From Anaspis maculata (lineage: Eukaryota > Arthropoda > Insecta > Coleoptera > Scraptiidae): DNA of 64,000 nt. This document shows, one piece after another, positions 23,345 to 35,988 of the stretch. Where the stretch lies: contig OX421966.1 in NCBI GenBank assembly GCA_949128115.1, positions 34,303,042-34,367,041 on the forward strand, read 5' to 3'. A model generated the notes under the pieces. The model was not told the origin of the DNA and did no database searches. It was given only the letters and a program-made list of their open reading frames with translations. A program made the translations under genes and the position numbers. Each line of letters opens with the position of its first letter. Position 1 is the first letter of the stretch.

Positions 23345-26300
23345 CTATTTTGCCAGGTCATTCTCCTTCAGCCAAGCCTCAAACTTGATTTCATTTTGGC
23401 ACACGACTCCAAACAGTTTTGCGCCAGCCGTAGTATTCAAATCGTACTGCAACGCTTTCTTATTATCCTTGAGAAGGCCATCTAGCTCCTTGACATCATC
23501 AAGGAAACTGTCCTTGTCGTCACTAGTATAATTTCTCGACAACATCTGGAACTTGCCTTCGAACAATTCGTGCAACAATACACCAAGATACAAACTCAAT
23601 CTGTAAAAGCATAATTATTTCAGTAACAAAATGTACATTACTCTGAAATCAGTTTCCTGTACCTTGCATTGCCTGGATCGATTTTCTTGGTCGTATCAAG
23701 CAATTCCTCGCACATTTTGATCTTTTCCTTTAAGAAATCAGGCGACAGTTCGATACCCCCAGTTCCTCTGGTGCTGTACAACTGAACCAAAGAGTGCTTG
23801 ACGGCGTAAACATGATAGTGGTTAGGATGCAAGAAATTCAACAGCTTCCCCAAAAGATCATCCAGTTCTTCGCACGTGGGCTGCTTGGCCAGGGCTTTCT
23901 CGACTTCCCCGCCCAAGTGCTCCACGAACTTCATTATCTCCTTGTTGGGCAGTTTGATCTTGCACTTGTCGCACAGCCACTTGATCTTTTCGTCTGTGGG
24001 TTTGATGGGAAGCTGGGTGCCCCCGCAGGGTTCGTTTTCGCTGCCCAGACACTTGAGGGCGCTCAAAAGGGTGCCCAGTTCGGTGGGGTCTCTGCAACGG
24101 TCGCAGGTGCAGGCAAAGTACTTGGTTTGCTTCAGGTGCTCGCGTCTGGCGTGGGTGCCCCAGAGGATGTGGGTGTAGATGGAGGTTATGTGCTGGTCTT
24201 TTTTCAGCGGCAGGGCGGCTCTGAATGTGATTTTGTAGCCTTGGGATTCGTCGATGGTCTGGGCGCTGTTGGGGGTGCAGTTGTGCTCGATCAGGCTGGC
24301 GGTGGGGTAGAGGATTTCGGCGTCGACTTCTTCGGTGAGTTCTGTGGCGTTGACGTCGAGGATGGCGTAGATTTTGTGGATCAGGTCGCTGGAGACCTCA
24401 GCGAAGATTGCCTTTCCGGATTCGCAAGCTCTCAACGGTTTTAGGTAGTACTCTTCGATGTATTTGACTTTTTCGTCGACGATTCTGGAAAAAGCAGTTA
24501 GCTACTTCACGGCGATTTTGCATTTGAGTAAGCTATAAAAATTGACATTTGTGTTGGAAATAACCAAACGAAATGGCATTTGCTAAGCCAAATCAAGTTC
24601 AATATAACAGGTTATATTATTATGTACTTAGTCGATTTGCAAACGTTTGATGATGAACTGCGATGCTGAACTTGATCTGACTCACCAAACGCATTATTTC
24701 CAAAGGTGGGCACCATTAACGAAAAAGTTGACTTCGTTAAACGTTAAATCGTTAACAAAAAAGTTAACATCGTAATCAGTCAATTGATTGAAAATGTAAC
24801 GGAAGTTAACGTTAAACCGGTAACGTCAACTTTCCATTTCGTAAACCAAATAATCATCTCCATTAAAACCACCCGAACACCACCCTGAAACCCACGAAAC
24901 CATACCTTATACTTACACCAGCATTATACATATACCTACCTAACTAAACTGGGCCAAAATTCAAGTGGACCACCCCAACATTTTGCCTAGGTTAAAATGA
25001 GGATATCTCTAGATAAAATTTCCTAATTCTGAAAATGTTTGTGGTGTTCGATAGAGTAATCTTTCACTGGTTCAACAGTTGAAAACTTCACTCCATTCTT
25101 TCAGATTTTCTCTATTTCGGGTTTAAAAGACAAACATGGATATACAAGTTAACGTTAACGGACTTGAGTTAATGGAAGTCACTTAGTCTGTTAATGACTT
25201 CTCAAGTTAACTTAAAAGTAAAATCGTTAACGAAATAGTTAACTTTGTTAATTAACGATTAACGGAATAACGATTTGGTGCCCAGCTTTAATTATTTCCA
25301 GTACAAAAATGTCAATTTATATAATTATTCAAGCTCACTATGATTAAGAAAGCCGTGAAACTGATCATCTCCCGGTAGAATAGCTCCTAAGCGTTTTAAC
25401 CTCATGGATCATTTACACAGACTAGACCGAGGACTAGACATTAACTGTAACAGTAATAGCAACGCTAACGTTAGTGTAGAAGTTTGAACCTATACATTTT
25501 ATGTGTGACGTCAAGAACACAACGAAATCAGGTTGCCGGCTCCGGAACTGGAAATAAGTAACGTACTTCGATTGTGTTCTCGGCCTCACGCATGAAATGT
25601 AGAGGTCCTAACTTCTACACTAACGTTAGCGTTGCTGTTATTGTTACGGTTGAGGTCTATGTAAATGGCACTTTACACTTTGTAATACCAAGCTCACTAA
25701 TTCGTCACAATTGCTATAAATTCAATTGCAATCGCAATTGCTATAACATGTATATTTTTGAAGAAATAAACTCTTATCTATCTATATATCTAAAAAAAAT
25801 TCGTCACAATTGGTCATTTTCTTGTATCGATATAAAAACTGAAACTGGTTTTCCTGAACTACTGAAGATTTTTGTTTAGTGTGAAAAATGACCCGGACCT
25901 GCAAAACGAATGCTAGGCTATCAACAATCATAGTGGAGTCACACAAATCCCTTGTGGCTACTAAGCGCTCTCAATGATTTGGTACCTAGGAGTTTCTTGC
26001 TACTATGACGGGATTTTTATGATTTTCTTTGACAATTTGCCTTCGGAAATAACACTGTGGTATATATTTGTATTCAGAATAAGAAGTTACATCGAATGCA
26101 ATTGGAATATACAGGGTGTCGCATCAACATTAAAGGTTTTTTGCGACAACCTGTATATTATAGGTTGTAAAATATAGTTTCCAAATTTGAAATTACGGGA
26201 AAAATTGTTCGAGAAAAGTTTTTTCCTTTTCAAATTATCTCGAAGGAGAAACCTCGAGATCCCTGTATGGAGGGGAATCCTCGCGTGATCACCCTGTACA

Positions 26301-27115
26301 ACTTTGCAGGGATGAGAAAATTCTTAGATGAGTCTCATACTTTTAGGATTCAGCTTGATTATTATTGTTAAAGTAACACCTACTTGAAGATGTCAGTGCC
26401 AGGTCCTCTCTTGTCCAAATGGTCCTCTAGCTTTATCAGTTGTTCCCATTTAGTCTTGTTTATCTTCTGCAGGAACAGTGCCCTGAATATTATCAAAATG
26501 TCAAATCTGAAATACTTGTAGAACGTCTCGGGTGTGATTGGCAATGGCTGGCGCAGTTTCAGGATGCGACATTCCAATCCGTGTCTGAACGGATCCTTTA
26601 AACCCTCACATTCAGGACTGCACGCCGGCCAAAGACACTGAGGACACTGGTGTATATTTTGCAAAATAATCACTCTGGAATTTCAATTTATCTCAAGAAC
26701 AAAAATCAAAATTGACGGGATTAACCGACCTGCAACATCCGACGCAAGGAAACGGCCCTTCTTCAATAAGGTGCGGTTTAGGGCCAAAAACTATGGGAAG
26801 TTCGCTGAAGATCACGTCTCCAGGCTCCAAATCTCTGATCGTTTTCAGGTAGCGACCGAGATCTTTTGATTGGGCGATCTAAAAAAATACGTGTGAAATA
26901 AATTATGCAGCTAGAGAAAATCCTAATACTTCGTAAGGTCTGCATTTGTTCTTGTGCACTTTCCAGTCGTCCTTTTGGTGCTCGGCGTTGCAATAGAAAA
27001 CCAGCTTACACGCCGAACATTTGCGTTCGGTTGGTTGCTTGCAAACCTCGCAAGCACCCTCACGTTTGCTCTCGCTAGTCGTAGAAACAGTCGAATTTTC
27101 AGTATTTTCGGACAT
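23345..27115 (-). CDS. SmydA-type SET and MYND domain protein (gene B)
   Basis: Exons on the minus strand are 27115-26930, 26878-26730, 26674-26384, 24484-23663 and 23600-23345, in phase throughout, giving 567 aa. The first donor is a weaker GTATTA. A MYND finger (CEVCKQPTERKCSACKLVFY...) starts near residue 22. The SET parts follow: LGRYLKTIRDLEPGD, ILYPTASLIEHNCTPN, ITSIYTHILWGTHARR and post-SET CTCDRCRDPTELGT. The HNCTPN motif keeps the family's His, Cys and PN, with Glu before it in place of Asn. Introns after CRPYE, after the CC(R) and after GNA(R) sit at the same places as in gene A, and both second exons are 149 nt. This supports tandem duplication. Two gene A introns are absent here and one is unique. 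The likely role is a protein methyltransferase or chromatin/cytosolic regulator, by family only. Confidence 0.88.
24702..25290. mobile_element. GTTAAC-rich MITE with 9-bp flanking repeat
   Basis: The ends are AAAGGTGGGCACCA and TGGTGCCCAGCTTTA. The element is flanked by ATTATTTCC on both sides (24693-24701 and 25291-25299). The interior consists largely of spaced GTTAA(C)/TTAAC repeats at both ends. It is non-coding and lies in intron 3 of gene B. The ends resemble hAT-like elements. Confidence 0.75.
25410..25665. repeat. ~255-bp palindromic element
   Basis: CAACGCTAACGTTAGTGTAG at the left pairs with CTACACTAACGTTAGCGTTG at the right, and the pairing continues outward for about 50 bp. It lies in intron 3 of gene B. 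Confidence 0.75.
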
Positions 27116-28278
27116 GCTCTAAAACAGGAATTGCACTGGAGTGTTTTCACAGCATGTCATCCACTAATCACCATTAACATCGAGCATCAACATATTTTAT
27201 TGCAAAAATCAACAAAAAGGCAAATTTAACGTCACAGTATAAAATAACCACAATGTATAAGGAAATGTCGAGTTTATGTAGCCGCAAGCTGAGCCAGATC
27301 AATCATAGAGGAAATGACCTAATTAGACTGCCGAATGGTTTCATCAGTAATTTTTATTCCAGAAAAACAACGGTACAACAATGTGTCAAAGGCATGCAGT
27401 GTGAAGTGTATTATTGTGTTAAAATAAATAGATAAAAATGATAAGATGCAGCAATTATAATACCTAAATGATACCCTTGAGAGGAAAAGGACCGGCGTTT
27501 CTTTCGACGACTTAGAAAAGTTTAAAAATAGGAAGGCGATGACGAAATGGAGCGGAGATGCGTGCGCAAAAACCGCGCTCAGACAGCCGTAGATCACAAA
27601 ATTTGAAATATTCGTGTTTTCCTACAAGCAGCTAACGAAACATTCACCCACCTCGGATTACGTAACACATTTCCGTCTTGACTTGACCGAACTAGACTTT
27701 GGTGAAATTACCGAAATTATACTACAAAAGTAAGTTACATTTTCCAGAACCGGCTTTTGCAAGCATTGTACTGCTCTTTTGCTAATGCCAATGCCGTTAC
27801 TTTGTAGAAAAATACAAGAAACTAATCCTATACAAACTAACTGCTCCATGAACTGAAATCTCGACTGAAATGCTGTTTTAACGTACAAACTTAGATGGTG
27901 ATTATTAGCAAACTGGAAGTATCCTTTGACTACTGGAAATAGATTTTGATGAAAGTAGGTAGATTTTCATTTATAAATAGATATGAATGAAATTTTCGTT
28001 CTTCGGAAAAATAGCACACTCAACTCTGAAAGCTCAGAAAATATAAAGATCCGATTATGACACACTTTTTCTCGAGCTTTTTCTTCAAATGACAACTTTT
28101 TCTGAAACTTACCTGCTAGGTAATAGAGGCACACTATACATTATACCCATTTGTTTTTAAATGGCATGTACATTTTGTGAAATGGACGTTACATACCTAT
28201 CTAGGTACCACCGGCACATGCAAATCATTATACAGGGTGTTTCATTGGAAACGAGCCACCCTAAATATGAAAGGAAAA

Positions 28279-28410
28279 ATGGGTAGATGGAGTAGTTATG
28301 GAATAGATTATATGGGTTGCATGAATATGGGAGGAGAAATGGGTGATATGGGAATGGGTAGTATGGGAGACATGGGTAATTGGGTATAATATGGGAGGTA
28401 TGGGCATAGT
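28279..28410. repeat. ATGGG-type degenerate minisatellite
   Basis: Repeated ATGGG, ATGGGA and ATGGGT words at irregular spacing. In one frame this reads as a Met/Gly-rich peptide (MGDMGMGSMGDMGN), but there is no sign of a gene around it. Confidence 0.65.
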
Positions 28411-28480
28411 AATAATATTATAAGTACTATTATGTATATAGTATTATATATTCGACACCTCTAAAGGTCATGAATAAACA

Positions 28481-28506
28481 TTATTATTATTATTATTATT
28501 ATTATT
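28481..28506. repeat. (TTA)n microsatellite
   Basis: About eight perfect TTA units followed by an inverted ATA/AAT tail. Confidence 0.85.
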
Positions 28507-29668
28507 GATAATAATAAATTTCTGCCTGATGAAATTCAGAAAATCTCCCGAGACCCGTCGATTTTTGTTTTGAGGGGGACATCTAGGCATACGTTGGCAA
28601 GATTCTATCTTCAACCCCACCCACCCCAACTTCAAAATTTCAAATGACACCATCTCTACCTTGCCATCAATCTCGACCCATTAATTCTTTCCAATTTAGT
28701 CAGTTTTATCCTGAAAAGCATCGAATAAGAGAATTTTTGGTGGAAAAATTGCTGCCCAAATTCATTCGCTTGCTCTTCCTCACCCCAACTTCAAAATTTA
28801 CCAAAACACCGCCTATCTTGTGACTTGTGATACATCGGATAAAACGAAATTCAATTTTCTATCTGAAAACCATTTCTTTTCTTCCATTTTCAACCCCTCC
28901 TCCATTAAGATGGACTTTCGAAGTATATTTGAGGAGGGAAAGAGAGTTTTTGAAAATTTTTAAAATATTTTAATCGGAAAGAGAATTCAATTTTTCTCAA
29001 TTTGATATATCACAATATCACAAGTGAGGTGTAGTGTCAGTTAAGATTTTGAAATTGAGGGGGGGGGGGCGGAGGAGTGAAATTGGGTGGCACTTTTTCC
29101 ACAGAAAATTTTCTCCCTCGATGCTTTGCAGGATGAGGTTGACAGCATTGAAGAGAATTTAGAGGTCAAGAATATCAAATTGGACATTCAGGGGATTTTA
29201 GGAAGAAGGGTAGGGTTAAAAAATTTGGAAATATTTTTCCAGAAATTAATTTGAGTTCTATTTAATTTGATATATCGCAAAGTAGGTGGTGTCATTTGAA
29301 ATTTTGAAGTTGGGGTGGGTGGGGGTGAAGGGGTTGAAGATAGATATTCGCCTGTATGCTTTAGATGTCCCCCTCGAAACAATAATCGACGGGTCTCGGG
29401 AAATTTTCTAAATTTCACCTGGCAAAAATTTATTGAGGGTAGCTCCTAGCTCGTTTCCATTGAAACACTGTGTGTTACTTATTTTATGCAAACCAGGGTG
29501 TTCCTGATTTAGTCTGCTAAGTTTCACCAGTAGAGTCTACGATGGAAAAAAGAAAAAAGTTCCTACAAACGTGGGTCAAAGAATGATTCATATCTCAATC
29601 ATTTTGGACGACCTCAAAACTGATTTATCCGTCATCATCAGTTTTTTCTTGCACGATTACAACTTGTT

Positions 29669-30320
29669 TTTCTTTGACAATTTTGACAAAACAATTCTAT
29701 TGTTAGAGGTGTTCCATCTTTGAAGAGTTTCAGAGGCCATTTTGATTGAAGTGTATTCTTCACGAAAAATCATCCACTCGATGTATGATTTTGTTTTTCA
29801 AGAATATAAAATCAATTTTAACCTGAGCCGGTCCGGCGTGGCGTCTGCTAATGACCAGGACACTTCAGCATGCACCTTAAAATAAAAATACTTGAAACTA
29901 CCTATGTATTGAACAAAAATTCAGATTTGAAAGTTCGAGGATCTGTGCAAAATGAAATTCCCTATAACATAAACAAAATCGCCATGAATCGCACTGCAGA
30001 GTTTCGAGTTATTTGAGGGGAGGAGTAACAATCCCATTTAAAATATAGAGAAGGAATCCTTCCGAAATGTTATTCCTGCCGAAGTTATCATTTTTTTCAA
30101 AACTTTGAGCTATTTTCATTTGAAGATGTATGCTGTAGTGATCTGATCATTAGCGCCGGCCCAGCTAAGGTTTAAATCGATTCTTTATTCTCGAAAAACA
30201 AAATTATAAATCGAGTGGATGATTTTCGGAAAGAATACACTTCAATCTAATGGCCCCTTGAATATTTTCAAAGATGAACGCCTCTAACAGTAAAAAAACT
30301 TGCAAAATTGTCAAAGAAAG
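29669..30320. repeat. ~650-bp inverted-repeat element
   Basis: CTTTGACAATTTTGACAAA at the left pairs with GCAAAATTGTCAAAGAAAG at the right. Inner landmarks ATCATCCACTCGAT and ATCGAGTGGATGAT, and GAGCCGGTCCGGCG and CGCCGGCCCAGC, also pair. Non-coding. Confidence 0.75.
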
Positions 30321-30444
30321 AACTTTTTTTTCAAGTTAACTTGGTCGAACTTGTTTTCATCCAACTTTACTTAATCGGATTCGAGTTTTTGACATTGACT
30401 TTACAATACATACGTACCTATAGCAGGTACACTAGACTTTACAC

Positions 30445-30875
30445 ATACGGGGTGTTCCGAAAATGGCGGAAAAGCTCTCCAGTACGTTGTAAGGGAGTAA
30501 GAGACCCTTCAGGGTTACCGAAAAAATGATAAAAAAATTCTTCGACTTTAGTTTTTGGGGTTATCAAGGGGCAAAAACTGGTCCTTCGTTTAATTTTCTC
30601 GAAATAATTTTCTTCGTTTCTGGCTCACTCTGTTAATAGAAAGAAATCAATACACATCCAGTGGTAGATATTTCTTTGTCATAATTCTGCCGTCAACAGT
30701 AAACTGAAATCTTTCGAATTAACAAAACTAGAAAGGTTCAAAGGGCCGTCCCTTGAGCCCTGATAACCCCAAAAATAAAGATCGTAGAATTTCTTTAACG
30801 TTTTTTCGGAATTCCCTGAAGGGTCCTTTACGACGTACCGAAGAGCTTTTCCGCCGTTTTCTAAACACGCTGTAG
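30445..30875. repeat. ~430-bp inverted-repeat element
   Basis: GGTGTTCCGAAAATGGCGGA at the left pairs imperfectly with CCGCCGTTTTCTAAACACGC at the right. Inner motifs TTTTTGGGGTTATCA and TGATAACCCCAAAAA also pair. Confidence 0.7.
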
Positions 30876-31459
30876 AAGATGCCAAACTTGTCGTGATCCG
30901 TTCTATGTAGATAACCAGAGAAACAAAGGAAAAACACCTAGCCGAGCTTCGCCCCCTTCCCCCCACGACCCCCCGTGGAATGACGAGTTTCATCCCCTCC
31001 ATTTTGAGCTGCAATTTTTTAGACCGCCTTCCAATAACTCAAAGCCCCGGGGTGCAATTTTTGGCGATTTTGGAAACTTTCACCTGTTTAAACTCAGTAA
31101 TTCAATAACCAAAAACATCTCACCAAAAACCTCGGACAGGTCTATTCTTAAATTTAAAATGCCATTTCTCTATCTGACCAATAAAAACGATTGAGATCCT
31201 GCCCCATAAAAAAAATGGCGGCGTTCAAAAGTCAGTATCACGGTTCCAATCAAAAAAGGTTGCATTTTCTTCCCCTTTCGGCGCCATTGGTGTTGTCGAG
31301 GTCAATGGGTCACGTTATCAGGTTGTTGAAAGCTAAGATGGCTCAACAGGTGGTGCTTGCCTCAGATTTCAAGAAAATGTCACCTTTTTGATAGGATCAC
31401 TGACTTTTTGAACGCCGTCATTTTTTTTTGGTGAGGCAGGATTTTAATTGTTTTCCTAG

Positions 31460-32624
31460 CCTCGGGTTCCACCAAAATTTTAAGAGCAGATTAAATCTAT
31501 CACGCTGACAGTTGCTATGCACCAGCCAATAGGATGGCCAGTTGCTTAGTTACTTACTATCAGAGTGATAAAGCTTAGTCCGCACGGGCGGTATACCGCT
31601 GGTTTTTGGCGATATACCGCTATTTTTCTTGCCGCTGAAATCATCGTCCGCATGAGCGGCGAAAATCAGCGAATAATTAGTGTCACGTCTGTTGTTTAAA
31701 GTGTCAGATCCGGTTGTCAGTCGTTTGTCACGCGAATTGCATGATGTAGTGTCTGGATATTCTTCAAAAAACGGGTGTTCTTCAAATCAAAGACGATGTT
31801 AATACCTACCTAATGTTATTGTGATAAATAAAAAAGCAAAATTCTCATAAGTACGTGGTCTTCTTTTGAGTAAGAAACTATTCTTTGCAATAGATACATG
31901 CTGGCGACGGGCGTCTTTCAATGATTTATGTGAGCATTTTGAAATGATCAACTACAGAAATGAGCAGCCCGAGCCCATGAGAATCACAGTCACACCTACG
32001 ACGATGACGAGTGACGACACGGTGTGGACAGTAAACCCCGCTCTCAGCCTTGCAACTAATTGAAGAGGTTTAGAAAAGGCCTCCACTGTGGAACTTCTAA
32101 CTTCCATTGCGGGAAAGACACAAACTCGGGCACAAATATATAAAAGAAAAATTGTGGCGTGAAACCTAGGTACATGTATTTTGATGGTACTCAAAACCGT
32201 GCACGTTTTCTTTTTTTCTTGATAATCTTGCCTCCGACCTTGCTCTGGTGCAACTCAAGCTCATGCAGACTGCAGATGGATTCGTAACTCTGAAATCAAG
32301 CTGATACGTGTCCACCGTCCAGTAGTCACGATTTTTCCTCTCTCCCTTGGACTGGTACACCCATCGGTGATCAAGTTTTTCCATTTCGTCTTGAGATAAG
32401 CACCGGGCTCCTTCCTAGCAAAACCTAACGTCACATTTTCATGCTGTGTCAATGCTGACACTTTGAAAACAGCGGTCAATCGCTAAAAGTTGGCGGGGAT
32501 TCAACTTTTAGCGAATATCCGCTGAAAGTTGGACATTTTTGACAGGAAATCGATCCAGCGGTATATCGCCCGTGCGGACTAGCTTTAAAGCGACAAGTTG
32601 ATAAAAGTTTGATGGAACCCGAGG
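31460..32624. mobile_element. CCTCGGG MITE, copy interrupted by a ~1-kb element
   Basis: The sequence starts CCTCGGGTTCCACCAAAATT and follows the reverse complement of 10403-10547 base by base up to GATAAAGCTT. It is broken by 31577-32580 and then resumes with GTTGATAA and ends GGAACCCGAGG. Confidence 0.85.
31577..32580. mobile_element. DNA transposon derivative nested in the CCTCGGG MITE
   Basis: The terminal inverted repeats AGTCCGCACGGGCGGTATAC and GTATATCGCCCGTGCGGACT bound 1004 bp. AGCTT flanks it on both sides (5-bp duplication); read with a T/A added to each end, the duplication would instead be GCT. Near the right end, minus-strand frames contain KTKWKNLIT, weakly like the MADF/Myb proteins that accompany some DNA transposons. 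No transposase was recognised, so it is non-autonomous. Confidence 0.75.
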
Positions 32625-33099
32625 TTAGTCAGATAGAAAATCAAACAAAGATAAAAATGGCATTTTTCTGACCCCCCCCCTTGTATTAAAAAAAAAATTG
32701 GGCTCCTGTCATTAGTGCCGCCCCTGGCATTGTCAAGGTCACGTAATCGGTATCACAATGTGGCATTTTAAATTTAAAAATCGCCCTGTCCGAGGTTTTT
32801 GGTGAAATGTTTTTGGTTATTGAATAACTGAATGCAAACAGGTTGAAGCTTCGACCCTGTATAACAGGGCATTCAATTCTGAACAAAGCATCAAATTTTA
32901 AGGACGTTCATATTTTTTACGAGGTTTTGGCGATATCTTCACTATCTTCCCTGTACTATTAAATAAGAGCGAAATTTTGTATTTTTTTTTTAACTAACGA
33001 GACAAATTTTGTTATAACTACTCTCTAGAATAACTCTCAAATGATGATGATGAAATTTGATGAATTATCTCAAAAGACGTCAAGATACTCAGTAGTAAT

Positions 33100-33256
33100 A
33101 CAACAAGAGCATCAAAATAATCGGATATACCGCGATTGCGAGATGTATTGCAAGAAACACAGCGAGACCATAGGTCGAGCTGTGTTTTGAAGCAATACCA
33201 CGCAATACATCGAACAAGAGCGGTATATTCAGATTCTTTCGATGCTCGAGTTGTAT
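33100..33256. repeat. ~155-bp palindromic element
   Basis: ACAACAAGAGCATC...GATATACCGCG...GATGTATTGC at the left pairs with GCAATACATC...CGGTATATTC...GATGCTCGAGTTGT at the right. Confidence 0.75.
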
Positions 33257-33595
33257 TTGTCAAGACTATACAACGAGCTTTGCACGACCCACCTGCTTCC
33301 GACTTTTGTCAATGACAGTTTTCAAAATTCAGAAATAATTTGTCAAACTGACGTTTTGGTCCTGATTTACCTGTAATGCCTGATCCCTGTTTGATTTGTA
33401 TCACGAAAACTACAATAAATATCATCATAACTACATTATAAGGAGCAAAGTGAATCGTTTATTTTGAACAGGTGATAAAAGTGAGCAATTTTTATTGGTA
33501 GGTAACAGAAGAGCTTGAGTCTTCGCCGAAAGTTTGTAGTATTCTGTGTAGCTCGTCAGCAGTCAATGGTGTTGAAATGCATCTCCATTAATCCG

Positions 33596-34037
33596 TCATC
33601 CCTTGGTGAACTCTTCCCTCGGAATTCCGAGCATCATTGCCTTACGAAATTCCAACACCTTTGAAAGAAGAGTGAAAAGTAATGACAACGCAGCAGTCAG
33701 CCTACAAAGATTACCTTTGAAAGGATCAGTCTTTTTCCCGAATTCGAAGTAAAAGTTCAACTGCAACTGCTTTGCCGTCAGATTCCATAGGATCTTCAAA
33801 TTTCCCTCTTTGAGTCACCTCCGTTCGTTTTTCGCATGTTGCATGCCCATCAGTTTTCCAGGATGTGTACCATTTCAGCGTGGACTTTTCGTCCGTAAAA
33901 TGGTTAAAACTGCCGTCAAACATATTCCTCTCTTCTAACAGTATTGGCTGGTTCAACTGACCATACAAAGTCTTGAATTGTTCGGCTGTAGTGGTTACAA
34001 AACGACCCATTTGTTGGTTTCGAAATGCAAAAGACAA
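33596..34037 (-). other. Unassigned open frames
   Basis: Two overlapping minus-strand frames together cover about 440 bp. They share the stretch around GKFEDPMESDGKAVAVELL and then QLQLNFYFEFGKKTDPFKG, in different frames. This could be one ancestral coding segment with a frameshift, perhaps of transposon origin. I recognise no domain. Confidence that it is a real gene is low. Confidence 0.2.
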
Positions 34038-35277
34038 CCATTCAAAAATACATTGTCAAATAAATTATTATTGTTTGACATTGGCTACCACTTGATTTTT
34101 TTGGCCATGCCTTACCTACCTCACTTGAGATTTTCGCATTGCTTTCTACGAATTCCATTTGTCCCACAGTAATAATATAAGCGAGTGAGAACTAAACCAT
34201 ATAAATGCAAGTTGAAATTTTATCCGTAACTTTCCAATTGCTGAAGTTGGACGAAAGTTCTGCGCGATTTTCGTTTTGATACATCTTACCGCTACTGGCA
34301 CACCCGAGATAGAATTATATACGATATGTCAAACCTTGGCTTCTGGTGCACTGGGTCAGCTATGGTCCAGTGTGTGGCAAGGCTGCTAGTTAGATCGTGA
34401 AATCCGGCAAGCACTGTTGCAAAGGGCGAAAATTGTGGTTTTTTGAATTCAAATGAATTGCGATTATACGAGAGGTCTACGTATAATCTATTTCTTATAT
34501 TCGCAAAAATGGCCCTTCGCAACGGCATACCCGATGTAATGCAGTGTTGTCAAGGAAAATCGAGACACTGGATTGGTCTAAGGAGCAGTGAGTTGTATAG
34601 TCATCATAACACATAACGTAAATTCACCAATCGAAATGTTGCAAGAACCATCATATGGATTCATGGACGTATTAAAAACGTGGGAAACCAAAAAAATACT
34701 TGAATAGCCATTCTTTTTTCTGGACGAGGAAGAGGAGAGGGGAGCACCTAAAAGTTCAATTTTATCTACGCCACTGGATGAATCTCATGTTAATCATAGC
34801 TGTCATTTTTTGAACTTTAAGGAGCCGTAACTTTCTTAGGGGCACCACTTGCACAGATCGCCACATTAAATAAATGCGTTTACCCTCTGGGTCAAAATTC
34901 AGCAACTATAGCGGTTTATGTCTCTCATCTTATAATTGGTTAAGGCTGTTTGATTCTGAAAGACTTGTAGAAAGACTTTGATTTCTTCGAGGAATCCCTC
35001 CTTGGCAAAAATTTTTGCCACATAAGTATTATCCTTCCAAAAAACCTAAATCCGCCAAAAACTTTTATTGTCTACCCCTGAAATCATAATCGAAGAAACC
35101 TAAAACCAGCGTTCACAATAATTATATTTTTTTGAAGGACACTGGCTTTTGGCTACGTTTTTACACGAGGCTTAACATCGACGCTAACAACAATTCGTCC
35201 AGAATGAATCTGGCATTTATTTGAGAGTAGATGACAAGTTCAACAAGCGAAAACATTTCTGTTAGCATCAACACAAT

Positions 35278-35404
35278 AGCTGTATTACACTACACAATTT
35301 CTTGTGCAATTTCTTGAACAATCTGCCAAAATAGCGTCAAAAAACAATTAACTTGATTGATAAACTGACAGATTGTACAAGAAATTGTGTAGTGTCATAC
35401 AGCT
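35278..35404. repeat. 127-bp palindromic element
   Basis: AGCTGTATTACACTACACAA at the left and TTGTGTAGTGTCATACAGCT at the right form a near-perfect hairpin, with a second inner match (CAAGAAATTG-type). It lies about 580 bp upstream of the gene C start. Confidence 0.8.
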
Positions 35405-35988
35405 ATATAAGCCTGGGATTGGCGTAAACGTGGCCAATGTTCCAAAATGAAATTGAATGTCAAAGTTTCGCTTTTGCGAGACACCTATGTTGGATCACAC
35501 CTGAATTGGCAACATTAAAACAATATTGTGCCAAATTAATTATGGCTGGATAATAAGTAGCAACTTTGGTATGTATTTACTTTCAATAGCGCAAAGTGCA
35601 TCGTACAAATAGGTATAGTTATCCAATGTTTCGTGTATGTGCTGTTATCTATTGTTGAAATAAAAATATACTCATAGGTAATTTTTTTTCATTTTTATTC
35701 TACCTTAAGTTTGTTACACTTGGGTATTTGTTTTGATTTATATTTTTATAGCTAAATAATAGCTCATAAATCAGGAATTACAAAATAAGCTTCCAGTACC
35801 AACTTACTATTTTTATTTTTCAGCTATCTAATCGCTTTCAAGTAGCACTAGGTACTTCACTAAAACTTCTTTAGCATAACTTTTTGTTGTTGCAGTTTTC
35901 AGACTTAATAACTTATACCTTCATTTTCTGTTCAATTATTGCAAAGCCTGTGGTGAAGCTACATTTTATAATTTACTCTAAAACAGGA

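Larger units (their letters stand above)
28231..29473. repeat. ~1.24-kb inverted-repeat element
   Basis: The outer arms are TACAGGGTGTTTCATTGGAA and TTCCATTGAAACACTGTGTG. An inner pair, GAGACCCGTCGATTTTTGTT (about 28550) and AACAATAATCGACGGGTCTC (about 29380), shows that the pairing extends inward. It contains G-rich and AT microsatellite stretches. Confidence 0.75.
31075..32850. repeat. Outer palindromic element enclosing other transposons
   Basis: The left arm (CTCACCAAAAACCTCGGACAG near 31120) and the right arm (CTGTCCGAGGTTTTTGGTGA near 32795) are inverted copies of about 100 bp. A smaller inverted repeat (31183-31453, GCGTTCAAAAAGTCAG-type arms) and the CCTCGGG MITE lie between them. 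Confidence 0.75.
27116..35988. other. Intergenic DNA between SmydA genes B and C, transposon-dense
   Basis: No intact host gene was recognised in ~8.9 kb. Between 28231 and 33256 it is nearly a continuous series of inverted-repeat elements, some inside others, listed individually. Outside those, 27116-28230 and 34040-35277 show nothing I can assign. Confidence 0.5.

Noticed and set aside
23794..24444. 216-codon plus-strand frame
   Set aside because: Antisense shadow of the large exon of SmydA gene B.
28177..28389. Met/Gly-rich 70-codon frame
   Set aside because: It arises from the ATGGG minisatellite; no promoter, splice sites or homologue recognised.
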